From: Hylemonella sp. UBA6679
GTDB taxonomy: Bacteria; Pseudomonadota; Gammaproteobacteria; Burkholderiales; Burkholderiaceae_C
DNA length: 12,812 bases
Assembly: GCA_002454975.1 (NCBI GenBank)
Contig: DKJZ01000031.1
Location: 1-12,812, forward strand
Direction: 5' to 3'
Within the stretch, counting starts at the first letter, position 1. Every line of letters starts with the position of its first letter. A program made the position numbers and the translations under genes. The notes beneath the pieces are model-generated. The model did no database searches and was not told the DNA's origin. It saw nothing but the letters and a program-made list of their open reading frames with translations. Shown here in pieces: positions 1 to 5,768 of the stretch.

Positions 1-2
1 AC

Positions 3-194
3 TTTGGGTGGCCGCCGGGGCGCTATGGCGCAAAGACCTTGATGCTCAACAGCAAGTCGAACGCAGTTGAGTGCGCTGACGCAGATGCATTGATTGGCGC
101 ATTGGAAACCGTGAACACAGCTGTTTTGGCTGGCGAGCTGGATGCGCAGATCGAAGCTGTGTCTGGGCAAATTCGTGGTGGCTTTCAACGCTAA
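3..194 (+). CDS. Partial hypothetical protein, C-terminal end only
   Basis: An open frame runs in from the left edge and stops with TAA at 192-194, giving about 63 residues that end in GQIRGGFQR. The stop shares its last A with the ATG of the next gene (TAATG), which suggests translational coupling and supports this frame. I do not recognise the protein; the visible part is Ala-rich and probably helical, with no motif. Two alternatives remain. A short 50-residue gene could begin at the ATG at 42. The second frame, which ends at TGA 68-70 after a Trp/Ala-rich stretch and ...QQQVERS, could be the true end of an upstream gene. The sequence beyond the window would decide between these. Confidence 0.45.
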   Translation, partial: FGWPPGRYGAKTLMLNSKSNAVECADADALIGALETVNTAVLAGELDAQIEAVSGQIRGGFQR

Positions 195-583
195 TGCAAG
201 CAAGAGCAATGCTGTACGCAAGTAAGGCTGCTGTTGAGCAGTTGCATGAAGGAATGGCGCCTTACTTGCGCACGGAGATGCATTTCCACAAACCAAGCCT
301 TGTGCGCAAGCATCGTCTTCCACGTATGCCAATTGCACACGACGAACAGCACTTTTGGCTTGTACATGCAGCGTCAAGCTCTATGCGCTTACAGCTGGGC
401 AAAGAGCAGCTCGTTATTGGCGTGGCGATGGTTTTTGACCATGGCATCGAGCTGACTATTTTTAATGACCACTTTGAACAGGCCTGCAAAGTGTGCAGCG
501 TTGGCGCTGTCGCTTGCTACAGGCTGTATGGCACTGCTACTGATGATGATGTATGGGTGCTGCGGGTGGCTAAGGAATTTTGA
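194..583 (+). CDS. Hypothetical small protein of a mobile-element-like gene run
   Basis: This is a 129-residue protein with no recognised domain. The ATG overlaps the previous stop by one base (TAATG), and its own TGA overlaps the next ATG (TGATG), so it sits inside a tightly coupled set. It has no signal peptide and no obvious membrane segment. It contains several His and Cys residues, including two Cys close together near residue 100 (CKVC), but not in a clear zinc-binding array. The C-terminal half alternates hydrophobic and polar residues like a small beta-rich domain. An internal ATG at 212 could be the start instead. Base composition is visibly lower in GC than the genes after 1700, as expected for transferred DNA. 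Function unknown. Confidence 0.6.
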   Translation: MQARAMLYASKAAVEQLHEGMAPYLRTEMHFHKPSLVRKHRLPRMPIAHDEQHFWLVHAASSSMRLQLGKEQLVIGVAMVFDHGIELTIFNDHFEQACKVCSVGAVACYRLYGTATDDDVWVLRVAKEF

Positions 584-945
584 TGAGCAACACAGATTTT
601 GAGCAGCATCTGGCGCTGTTTACTGGTACAGAACGCTACTACCGCATGCATGCAAATATGCTTGTTACAGATGGCGTGAAGTATTTGGCAGAGCAGGCCA
701 GTTGCTTTTGGTTGTTGGACTTGTACTGGTCGCATCTAACAGGCATTGATTTTGACCAACACCCATTCACCGTACTCAAAATGGCTGTGCTCAAGTCGGC
801 AGCGATTGTGCATATAGAGGATGGCAACGACAAGATCTTGGCAACGCAGTTTATTGACTACACGGACTTTCCGCTCGCCAGTGTGCGTCTGTATGGCTGC
901 TGGGAAGATGGGCACTGGATTGTGATGCTGACAAGTGAGTACTGA
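583..945 (+). CDS. Small DUF6876-like protein
   Basis: This is a 120-residue cytosolic protein. I start it at the ATG at 583, which overlaps the preceding TGA (TGATG), rather than at the TTG three bases upstream. Three patches look familiar: FTGTERYYR near residue 13, TDGVKYLAEQA near residue 29, and YTDFP near residue 93, with a C-terminal EY. They match my memory of a family of small proteins from plasmids, phages and cyanobacterial or proteobacterial accessory DNA that I believe is called DUF6876. That family has no known function. The assignment is from pattern memory and should be read as tentative. Position and composition tie it to the neighbouring mobile-element-like genes. Confidence 0.6.
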   Translation: MSNTDFEQHLALFTGTERYYRMHANMLVTDGVKYLAEQASCFWLLDLYWSHLTGIDFDQHPFTVLKMAVLKSAAIVHIEDGNDKILATQFIDYTDFPLASVRLYGCWEDGHWIVMLTSEY

Positions 946-947
946 GC

Positions 948-1265
948 ATGCAGTTCAAATTCATTCTTGCCTTGGTACTTGCGCCTTGTTTCGCTGTTGC
1001 TGGGGATTGGCGTAATGGTGATGCCCAGTTCAGCACCAAGCCAAATCGAACTGAAACGCTGGTTGTGAGCTGGATGGTTGTGCCAAATGTGCAAGCTACT
1101 TGTGAAGCTGTTAGCAAGGACAGTGGCTTGGGCGGCTTTGGCTATGCAATTTCAGCCTGTAGCTTTTGGCGCAAAGACACCTGTTTGATTGTGACGGGCA
1201 AGCAAACAACCATGCATCAAATTGGGCATGAGCTGCGCCATTGTTACCAAGGTAGCTTCCATTAA
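948..1265 (+). CDS. Small secreted protein with HExxH (zincin-like) motif
   Basis: This is a 105-residue precursor starting two bases after the previous stop. Residues 1-18 form a clear Sec signal peptide: Lys4, a hydrophobic core, and a predicted AVA|GD cleavage. The mature part of about 87 residues has four Cys (52, 71, 79, 99), enough for two disulfides, which suits a periplasmic or secreted protein. The motif GHELRHC places H94, E95 and H98 as an HExxH zinc-binding/catalytic signature. A third potential ligand, H105, is the very last residue, so the pattern is HExxH-x6-H, one residue longer than the metzincin HExxHxxGxxH. Zinc protease activity is inferred, not shown. The protein is small for a peptidase, and a structural or inhibitory role remains possible. 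Confidence 0.65.
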   Translation: MQFKFILALVLAPCFAVAGDWRNGDAQFSTKPNRTETLVVSWMVVPNVQATCEAVSKDSGLGGFGYAISACSFWRKDTCLIVTGKQTTMHQIGHELRHCYQGSFH

Positions 1266-1279
1266 TTACAGGAGTACAC

Positions 1280-1429
1280 ATGAACACATACGAAGCTACA
1301 GTGCGTGTCCAGTACAACAACATGTACGTCAAAACACGTGTCCAAGCTAACACTGCACAGGACGCACTTTGGCTGCTTGAAGGGCAGTACGGTGCAGGGA
1401 ACGTTGTTACGTTGCCTAGTCTTGTCTAG
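1280..1429 (+). CDS. 49-residue hypothetical protein, last gene of the small-gene run
   Basis: This is a short gene with a good ribosome binding site (GGAG at 1271-1274, five bases before the ATG), 14 bases after the previous stop. The protein is 49 residues long, starts MNTYEATVRVQ and ends GNVVTLPSLV. The pattern is a beta strand pair (ATVRVQYNN.YVKTRVQA), then a helix (AQDALWLLEGQYG), then a strand. This resembles small DNA-mobility-associated ORFs I have seen on filamentous phages and plasmids, in which a strand-helix-strand ends in QYG.G.VV. That resemblance is a recollection only. The TAG stop lies inside the upstream arm of a terminator hairpin, so this is the end of the transcription unit. 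Confidence 0.6.
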   Translation: MNTYEATVRVQYNNMYVKTRVQANTAQDALWLLEGQYGAGNVVTLPSLV

Positions 1430-1466
1430 CTGCACAAATTAGGCGTTCGAAATTCGTGCGGTTTTT
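1428..1466 (+). terminator. Rho-independent terminator of the small-gene run
   Basis: The arms AGCTGCACAAATT (1428-1440) and AATTCGTGCGGTT (1451-1463) pair over 13 positions with one A-C mismatch and two G-U pairs. They close a 10-base loop. A run of T (1462-1466), then AATTTT, follows. The left arm begins within the TAG stop of the 49-residue gene, so transcription ends right at the gene end. Confidence 0.65.
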
Positions 1467-1597
1467 AATTTTGGTTTTGATTTACAAGCACTCTGTTTAG
1501 CCATGATCAAAAATTGCACAGCGTGTAACATTTAGTTCACGTACAATGCACACGTGCCAAATGCGTCCCGTAACTATGAGAAAACAATAAAACATGA

Positions 1598-1617
1598 AGT
1601 TACACAAAAGTTACACA
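1598..1617. repeat. Two direct copies of AGTTACACA, 11-bp period
   Basis: AGTTACACA occurs at 1598-1606 and 1609-1617, so the copies are one helical turn apart. An inverted copy of the core (GTGTAAC) lies at 1523-1529. This spacing suits a protein binding site such as an operator or short iteron. No partner protein is identifiable in the window. Confidence 0.4.
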
Positions 1618-1640
1618 CTTAAAAAACACGCTTGTAAGCT

Positions 1641-1661
1641 GTTGTTCTTAAACAACTTTTT
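1641..1661 (+). terminator. Weak hairpin with T-run upstream of tadA
   Basis: GTTGTT (1641-1646) and AACAAC (1651-1656) form a six-base-pair stem with a CTTA loop, followed directly by five T (1657-1661). The stem is AT-rich and short, so termination may be partial. If active, it would insulate tadA from the upstream module. Confidence 0.35.
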
Positions 1662-1699
1662 ACAAGGTAACTATTGAGTGGGAGTAAGCTGAGCCGCCC

Positions 1700-3133
1700 A
1701 TGACCGACACCCACTTCATGGCCTTGGCGCTGGCGCAGGCGCAACGCGCTTTGGCAGCGGGTGAGGTGCCTGTGGGCGCGGTGGTGGTGCAGGGGGACCA
1801 GGTGATTGGGGTAGGGCACAACGCGCCCATCACGCAGCACGACCCCTCAGCCCATGCAGAGATTGCAGCCTTGCGCGCTGCGGCAGCGCACCTGGGCAAC
1901 TACCGGCTCGACGACTGCACGCTGTATGTGACCCTGGAGCCTTGTGCCATGTGTGTGGGCGCCATGCTGCATGCGCGTTTGAAGCGCGTGGTGTTTGGCG
2001 CCGCCGAGCCAAAAACCGGTGCCGCAGGCTCGGTCATCAACCTGTTTGCACAAAGCCAACTCAACCACCACACCCAGGTGCAGGGCGGGATGCTGGCTGA
2101 CGATTGCGCCGCCTTGCTGCAAGACTTTTTCAAAGCCAGACGGCAAGCGCACAAAGCGCAGGCCACGCACAACCCACACGCTTGGCCCGTGCGTGATGAC
2201 GCTGTGCGCAACGACGAGGCCGATTTTGCGGCGGTGCCCGGCTACCCCTGGGACGCGCATTACCTCAACGACTTGCCCAACGCCCCGGGCTTACGCATGC
2301 ATTACCTCGATGAGGGCGCAAAAGAGCAGGGCAGTGGTGCTTGCGGTCACAGCGCGCATGCTGACACGGCTGAGCCTGTGACCTGGTTGTGCCTGCACGG
2401 CAACCCTGGCTGGAGCTACCTGTACCGCCACATGATGCCGGTGTGGCTGGCCGCTGGGCACCGGGTGGTGGCCCCTGATTTGTTGGGCTTTGGCAAAAGT
2501 GACAAGCCCAAAAAAGAAAGCGCACACAGTTTTACTTGGCACCGGCAGGTCTTGCTTGAATTCATTGAGCGCTTAGACCTGCGCAACGTGGTGCTTGTGG
2601 TGCAAGACTGGGGCGGTATTTTGGGCTTGACGTTGCCCATGGCCGCACCTGATCGTTACCGCGGCCTCTTGGTGATGAACACCCTGCTTGCCACCGCTGA
2701 GCAGCCCTTGAGCCCAGGCTTTTTGGCTTGGCGCGACATGTGCCGCACCAAGCCTGAGTTTGCGGTGTCGCGTTTGTTCTCGCGCGGCAACCCTCACATG
2801 AGCGAGGCCGAGTGCGCAGCCTACGACGCACCGTTTCCCAACAAGGGCTTTCGCGCTGCGTTGCGTGCTTTTCCGCAGCTGGTGCCCGAGTTTGAGACCG
2901 ATGACGGCGTGCACGTGTCGCGCCAAGCCCAAGCCTTTTGGCGCGATCAGTGGGCGGGCCGCACCATGATGGCCATAGGCGCTGCCGACCCGGTGCTGGG
3001 CACGCCTGTGATGCAAGCCTTGCGCGCCAACATCCGCGGCTGCCCGCCGCCCCTGGTGCTGCCTCAGGCAGGGCATTTTGTGCAAGAGCATGGTGCCCAG
3101 ATTGCGCGCGAGGCTTTGCGCACCTTGGTTTGA
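1700..3133 (+). CDS. tadA: TadA tRNA deaminase fused to haloalkane-dehalogenase-like hydrolase
   Basis: This is one uninterrupted 477-residue frame. Residues 1-150 are a full TadA, which converts A34 to inosine in tRNA-Arg(ACG). Its zinc ligands are H52, C82 and C85, the catalytic glutamate is E54 (HAE), and it has the PCAMC motif. Residues from about 165 to 477 match Xanthobacter DhlA (haloalkane dehalogenase, HLD-I) throughout. They carry the oxyanion-hole HGNP (233-236), nucleophile D303 in QDWGG, acid D430, base H459 (AGHF), and the halide-binding tryptophans W304 and W344. The linker is only about 15 residues, and a roughly 14-residue insert lies at 207-225. An in-frame TAA at 1685 fixes the start at the ATG at 1700. 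Dehalogenase activity is inferred from an intact pentad; such proteins can also act on other substrates. The fusion is unusual because tadA is usually a separate gene of about 160 codons. Confidence 0.93.
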   Translation: MTDTHFMALALAQAQRALAAGEVPVGAVVVQGDQVIGVGHNAPITQHDPSAHAEIAALRAAAAHLGNYRLDDCTLYVTLEPCAMCVGAMLHARLKRVVFGAAEPKTGAAGSVINLFAQSQLNHHTQVQGGMLADDCAALLQDFFKARRQAHKAQATHNPHAWPVRDDAVRNDEADFAAVPGYPWDAHYLNDLPNAPGLRMHYLDEGAKEQGSGACGHSAHADTAEPVTWLCLHGNPGWSYLYRHMMPVWLAAGHRVVAPDLLGFGKSDKPKKESAHSFTWHRQVLLEFIERLDLRNVVLVVQDWGGILGLTLPMAAPDRYRGLLVMNTLLATAEQPLSPGFLAWRDMCRTKPEFAVSRLFSRGNPHMSEAECAAYDAPFPNKGFRAALRAFPQLVPEFETDDGVHVSRQAQAFWRDQWAGRTMMAIGAADPVLGTPVMQALRANIRGCPPPLVLPQAGHFVQEHGAQIAREALRTLV

Positions 3134-3153
3134 AGGGCGTGTCTTGGGTGCGC

Positions 3154-3187
3154 GTGAGTTGCTAGTTTGCGCCCCGATAATCGAAGC
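3154..3187 (+). promoter_or_regulatory. Candidate near-leaderless promoter of ldcA
   Basis: GATAAT at 3176-3181 matches the -10 consensus TATAAT at five of six positions and lies only six bases before the ATG. Transcription would therefore begin at or next to the start codon. No Shine-Dalgarno sequence is visible. The best -35 is a weak GTGAGT 16 bases upstream. ygfZ, at 12153, has the same arrangement. Confidence 0.4.
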
Positions 3188-4165
3188 ATGAGCAAACACA
3201 TCTACATTTATTCCCCGTCTGGCGCCGTGCGCGACAAAGCGGGCTTCAAACGCGGCCTGCAACGCCTGCAAGCCCTGGGGCACGAGGTGGAGGTGGACGA
3301 GGCGGCACTTGCCAGCCACCAGCGTTTTGCAGGAGACGACGACACGCGCTTGGCAGCCATTGCCCGGGCAGCAGCCAGCGGCGCCGATGTGGCCCTGATT
3401 TCGCGCGGTGGTTATGGCCTCACGCGCATTTTGCCGGGCATCAACTACAAAGCTGTGGCCAAGGCGGTGCAGCGCGGCACGCAGTTTGTGGGCATGAGTG
3501 ATTTCACCGCGTTTCAGTTGGCCTTGCTGGCCAAAACGGGCGCTCTGACTTGGGCAGGCCCCTCTTTGGTGGAGGGCTTTGGTGAGCCCATCGTCATGAC
3601 CGAGCGGGGTAAAGCAGCCAGCGGCCCGGACGACATCATGGAGGCCTGTTTTGACGACATGCTCCAAGGCCAGGGCGAAGGTGCTGGTTGGCAACAAGAC
3701 AAAATTGCTACGCTTTCTGTAGCATCGCCCTCAGGTTCTACCTTGTCTGAAGACGAATTTCATATCAAAAATGCCACGCTGTGGGGTGGCAATCTGGCCG
3801 TGTTGTCCGGTTTAGTGGGCACCCCTTACCTGCCGGACATCAAAGGTGGCATTTTGTTTTTGGAAGATGTGGCTGAGCACCCTTACCGCGTGGAGCGCAT
3901 GCTCACGCAACTGCTGCTGGCAGGCATCCTGGGCAAGCAAAAGGCGGTGGTGCTGGGGCAGTTCACGGGTTACCAGCTCAACGCGCACGACAAGGGCTTC
4001 AAGATGGCCGCTGTGGTGCAGTGGCTACGTAGCCGAACCAAAGCGCGCGTGCTGACCAACTTGCCTTTTGGGCATGTTCCCACCAAGGTGCTGCTGCCTG
4101 TGGGTGCCAAGGTGGATTTGGTGTCGCAAGGGCGTGACAGCTTGCTGGTTTGGGGTCATCTTTGA
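3188..4165 (+). CDS. ldcA: LD-carboxypeptidase (peptidase family S66)
   Basis: This 325-residue protein is of the muramoyl-tetrapeptide LD-carboxypeptidase family, which trims the terminal D-Ala from cytosolic murein tetrapeptides during peptidoglycan recycling. The expected serine-glutamate-histidine triad is present: S104 in GMSDFT, E226 in FLEDVAEHPY, and H296 in FGHVPTK. ISRGGYG (71-77) and WGGNL (199-203) are family hallmarks. I prefer the ATG at 3188 to a TTG seven codons upstream because the protein then starts as expected (MSKHIYIYSPSG). No signal peptide is present, consistent with a cytoplasmic enzyme. A stretch at about 171-190 is longer than I expect for the family and is encoded partly by a small inverted repeat. 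It lies 54 bases after the tadA fusion gene and could be co-transcribed with it or read from its own promoter. Confidence 0.9.
   Translation: MSKHIYIYSPSGAVRDKAGFKRGLQRLQALGHEVEVDEAALASHQRFAGDDDTRLAAIARAAASGADVALISRGGYGLTRILPGINYKAVAKAVQRGTQFVGMSDFTAFQLALLAKTGALTWAGPSLVEGFGEPIVMTERGKAASGPDDIMEACFDDMLQGQGEGAGWQQDKIATLSVASPSGSTLSEDEFHIKNATLWGGNLAVLSGLVGTPYLPDIKGGILFLEDVAEHPYRVERMLTQLLLAGILGKQKAVVLGQFTGYQLNAHDKGFKMAAVVQWLRSRTKARVLTNLPFGHVPTKVLLPVGAKVDLVSQGRDSLLVWGHL
3706..3724. repeat. Inverted repeat inside ldcA
   Basis: TGCTAC (3706-3711) and GTAGCA (3719-3724) are perfect inverted arms around a seven-base GCTTTCT loop, preceded by AAAATT. They lie in frame inside ldcA, in a segment that seems inserted relative to the family. 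The shape recalls the AAAATTGATAGCTGC-type intergenic repeat of Comamonadaceae, but this link is from memory. Confidence 0.35.
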
Positions 4166-4186
4166 TGCACTAAAGTGCATTTATTT
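4165..4186 (+). terminator. Palindrome at the ldcA stop, possible terminator or operator
   Basis: ATGCACT (4165-4171) and AGTGCAT (4174-4180) are perfect seven-base arms separated by AA, beginning in the ldcA TGA and followed by TTATTT. The very short spacer makes it as likely a dimer-binding operator as a terminator. Confidence 0.35.
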
Positions 4187-4339
4187 CAGGTGATGTTATG
4201 TGCATTTAAGATAAACTAAGCATTCACGTGAATTGAATGCTGAACTTATGAAATATTTTTCATGAATGTTTGAATGCACCAGCACAAGCAAAATCACCAC
4301 GGCCCAGATCACGCCACACATTGAAACAAGAGAGACAGC
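4187..4339 (+). promoter_or_regulatory. Dyad-rich control region upstream of the aldehyde dehydrogenase
   Basis: GCATTCA (4220-4226) and TGAATGC (4234-4240) are inverted arms. The perfect 12-base palindrome ATTCACGTGAAT (4222-4233) overlaps them. ATGAAA (4248-4253) and TTTCAT (4258-4263) form a third dyad. TGCATTTA recurs around 4177-4184 and 4201-4208, and GAATGC recurs at 4272-4277. The density suggests operator sites for a regulator not encoded in the window. No convincing -35/-10 pair could be fixed. Confidence 0.45.
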
Positions 4340-5758
4340 ATGCAAATTTATCCTTCGCACTACATCAACGGCCAGTGGCTCAAGGCGCAATCGAGCCAAG
4401 TGTTCGAGGTGGTCGAGTCTGCTACTGAGCAGGCCATGGCCACCGTGCCTGCCGGTACCCAGGCTGAGGCTACGCAAGCCGTGCTGGCCGCGCGCGCTGC
4501 GTTTGAGGGCTGGTCTGCTTTGAGCGCTGAAGAGCGTGCGGTGTATTTGGACAAAATTTCTGCGGGTTTGAAGACCCGCATTGATGAGATGGGCACCGCC
4601 ATTGCGCGCGAGGTGGGCATGCCCATCAAGCTGGCCAAAGCCGTGCAAGTGGGTGGCCCCATTTGGAACTGGGCCAACTTTGCCAAAGTCACCCGCGGCT
4701 TTGCGTGGGAACACAAGGTGGGCAACTCGCTGGTGGTGCGCGAGCCCATCGGGGTGGTGGGGTGCATCACGCCCTGGAACTTTCCGCTCAACCAAATCAC
4801 CCTGAAAGTGGCTGCGGCCATGGGCGCGGGCTGCACCGTTGTGCTCAAACCCAGCGAGGTGGCCCCGGTCAACGCCATGATATTGGCTGAAATCATCCAT
4901 GAAGCGGGCGTGCCTGCAGGCGTGTTCAACCTCGTCAACGGCGAAGGCCCGGTGGTGGGCGAGGTGCTGGCCACCCACCCTGAGGTGGACATGGTGAGCT
5001 TCACGGGGTCAACCCGTGCCGGTAAGCGCGTGGCTGAGCTGGCCTCGCAATCGGTCAAGCGCGTGGCCTTGGAGCTTGGTGGCAAATCGGCCAGCGTGAT
5101 CTTGCCCGATGCTGACCTGGAAGCTGCTGTCAAAGGCACGGTCTCAGCTTGCTTGCTCAACAGCGGGCAAACCTGCTCGGCGCATACCCGCATGCTCTTG
5201 CCCGAATCCTTGTACGAGCAAGCCAAACCGCTGATTGCCGCGGCCTTTGCCAAATTTACCCTTGGCCCAAGCCTGGAGGAAACCAGCAAACTTGGCCCCT
5301 TGGTGAGCGCGGTGCAGCGCGACCGCGTCAAAGCTTTCATCAAACAAGGCATTGCCGAAGGCGCAGAAGTGATTGCCGGTGGTGATGTGGATGCGGGCTT
5401 TGACAAAGGTTTTTACGTGCAGCCCACCGCGCTGCGCGTCAAGCCCAACGACACCTTGGCACGCGAAGAAATTTTCGGACCAGTCTTGGTGGTGCTGACC
5501 TACAAAGAAGAAGACGAAGCCGTGCGCATTGCCAACGACACGATTTACGGTTTGGGTGGTGGCGTGTGGAGCAAAGACGAGGCACATGCCATTCGCATCG
5601 CACGCCGCATCCGCACCGGCCAGGTGGACATCAACGGCGGCATGTTCAATTCAAGCGCGCCATTTGGCGGCTACAAGCAGTCGGGCAACGGCCGTGAAAA
5701 CGGCGTGTACGGTTTTGAAGAGTTCTTGGAGTTCAAATCCTTGCAACTCAAGGCCTGA
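4340..5758 (+). CDS. NAD(P)-dependent aldehyde dehydrogenase
   Basis: This 472-residue protein spans the whole aldehyde dehydrogenase fold and oxidises an aldehyde to the acid with NAD(P)+. Visible residues are the oxyanion N147 (PWNFP), cofactor-binding K170 (LKPSE), FTGST at 221-225, general base E245 (LELGGK), nucleophile C279 (GQTC), and E377 in EEIFGP. It starts at the ATG at 4340 behind a weak AGAGAG ribosome binding site. The substrate cannot be deduced from sequence; relatives include betaine-aldehyde and semialdehyde dehydrogenases. A link with the dehalogenase domain two genes upstream is tempting, since dehalogenation yields alcohols that become aldehydes, but that is inference only. 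No alcohol dehydrogenase gene is present. It converges on the PyrR-like gene with a 10-base gap and no visible terminator between. Confidence 0.93.
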   Translation: MQIYPSHYINGQWLKAQSSQVFEVVESATEQAMATVPAGTQAEATQAVLAARAAFEGWSALSAEERAVYLDKISAGLKTRIDEMGTAIAREVGMPIKLAKAVQVGGPIWNWANFAKVTRGFAWEHKVGNSLVVREPIGVVGCITPWNFPLNQITLKVAAAMGAGCTVVLKPSEVAPVNAMILAEIIHEAGVPAGVFNLVNGEGPVVGEVLATHPEVDMVSFTGSTRAGKRVAELASQSVKRVALELGGKSASVILPDADLEAAVKGTVSACLLNSGQTCSAHTRMLLPESLYEQAKPLIAAAFAKFTLGPSLEETSKLGPLVSAVQRDRVKAFIKQGIAEGAEVIAGGDVDAGFDKGFYVQPTALRVKPNDTLAREEIFGPVLVVLTYKEEDEAVRIANDTIYGLGGGVWSKDEAHAIRIARRIRTGQVDINGGMFNSSAPFGGYKQSGNGRENGVYGFEEFLEFKSLQLKA

Positions 5759-5768
5759 GACGCGCTGT

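Larger units (their letters stand above)
1467..1699. other. AT-rich spacer between the small-gene run and tadA
   Basis: No coding frame of substance is seen here. The spacer contains GTTACAC twice in direct orientation 11 bases apart (1599-1605 and 1610-1616, inside a longer AGTTACACA repeat) and once inverted (GTGTAAC, 1523-1529). A CACGT-N9-ACGTG dyad spans 1538-1556 and encloses TACAAT (1542-1547), which could serve as a -10 box, though no good -35 is visible. The region marks the change from lower-GC accessory DNA to the high-GC core. The tadA promoter must lie here or upstream, but I cannot place it with confidence. Confidence 0.5.

Noticed and set aside
2..70. Second-frame end (…QQQVERS stop at 68-70) as the real upstream gene
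   Set aside because: Plausible but too short to judge. The other frame stays open to 194 and couples to the next gene, so I annotated that and kept this as an alternative.
3167..3187. TTG start seven codons upstream for ldcA
   Set aside because: It would pass through the -10-like GATAAT and add an uncharacteristic tail; the ATG at 3188 gives the family N-terminus.
2573..3697. Long antisense open frame over the dehalogenase-like domain and ldcA (minus strand, about 374 codons)
   Set aside because: High-GC coding DNA commonly leaves long antisense frames open. The protein has no recognisable domain and both overlapping plus-strand genes have complete catalytic motifs.
4360..5406. Antisense frame of about 348 codons over the aldehyde dehydrogenase
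   Set aside because: No family motif is seen, and the sense strand is a full, well-conserved aldehyde dehydrogenase.
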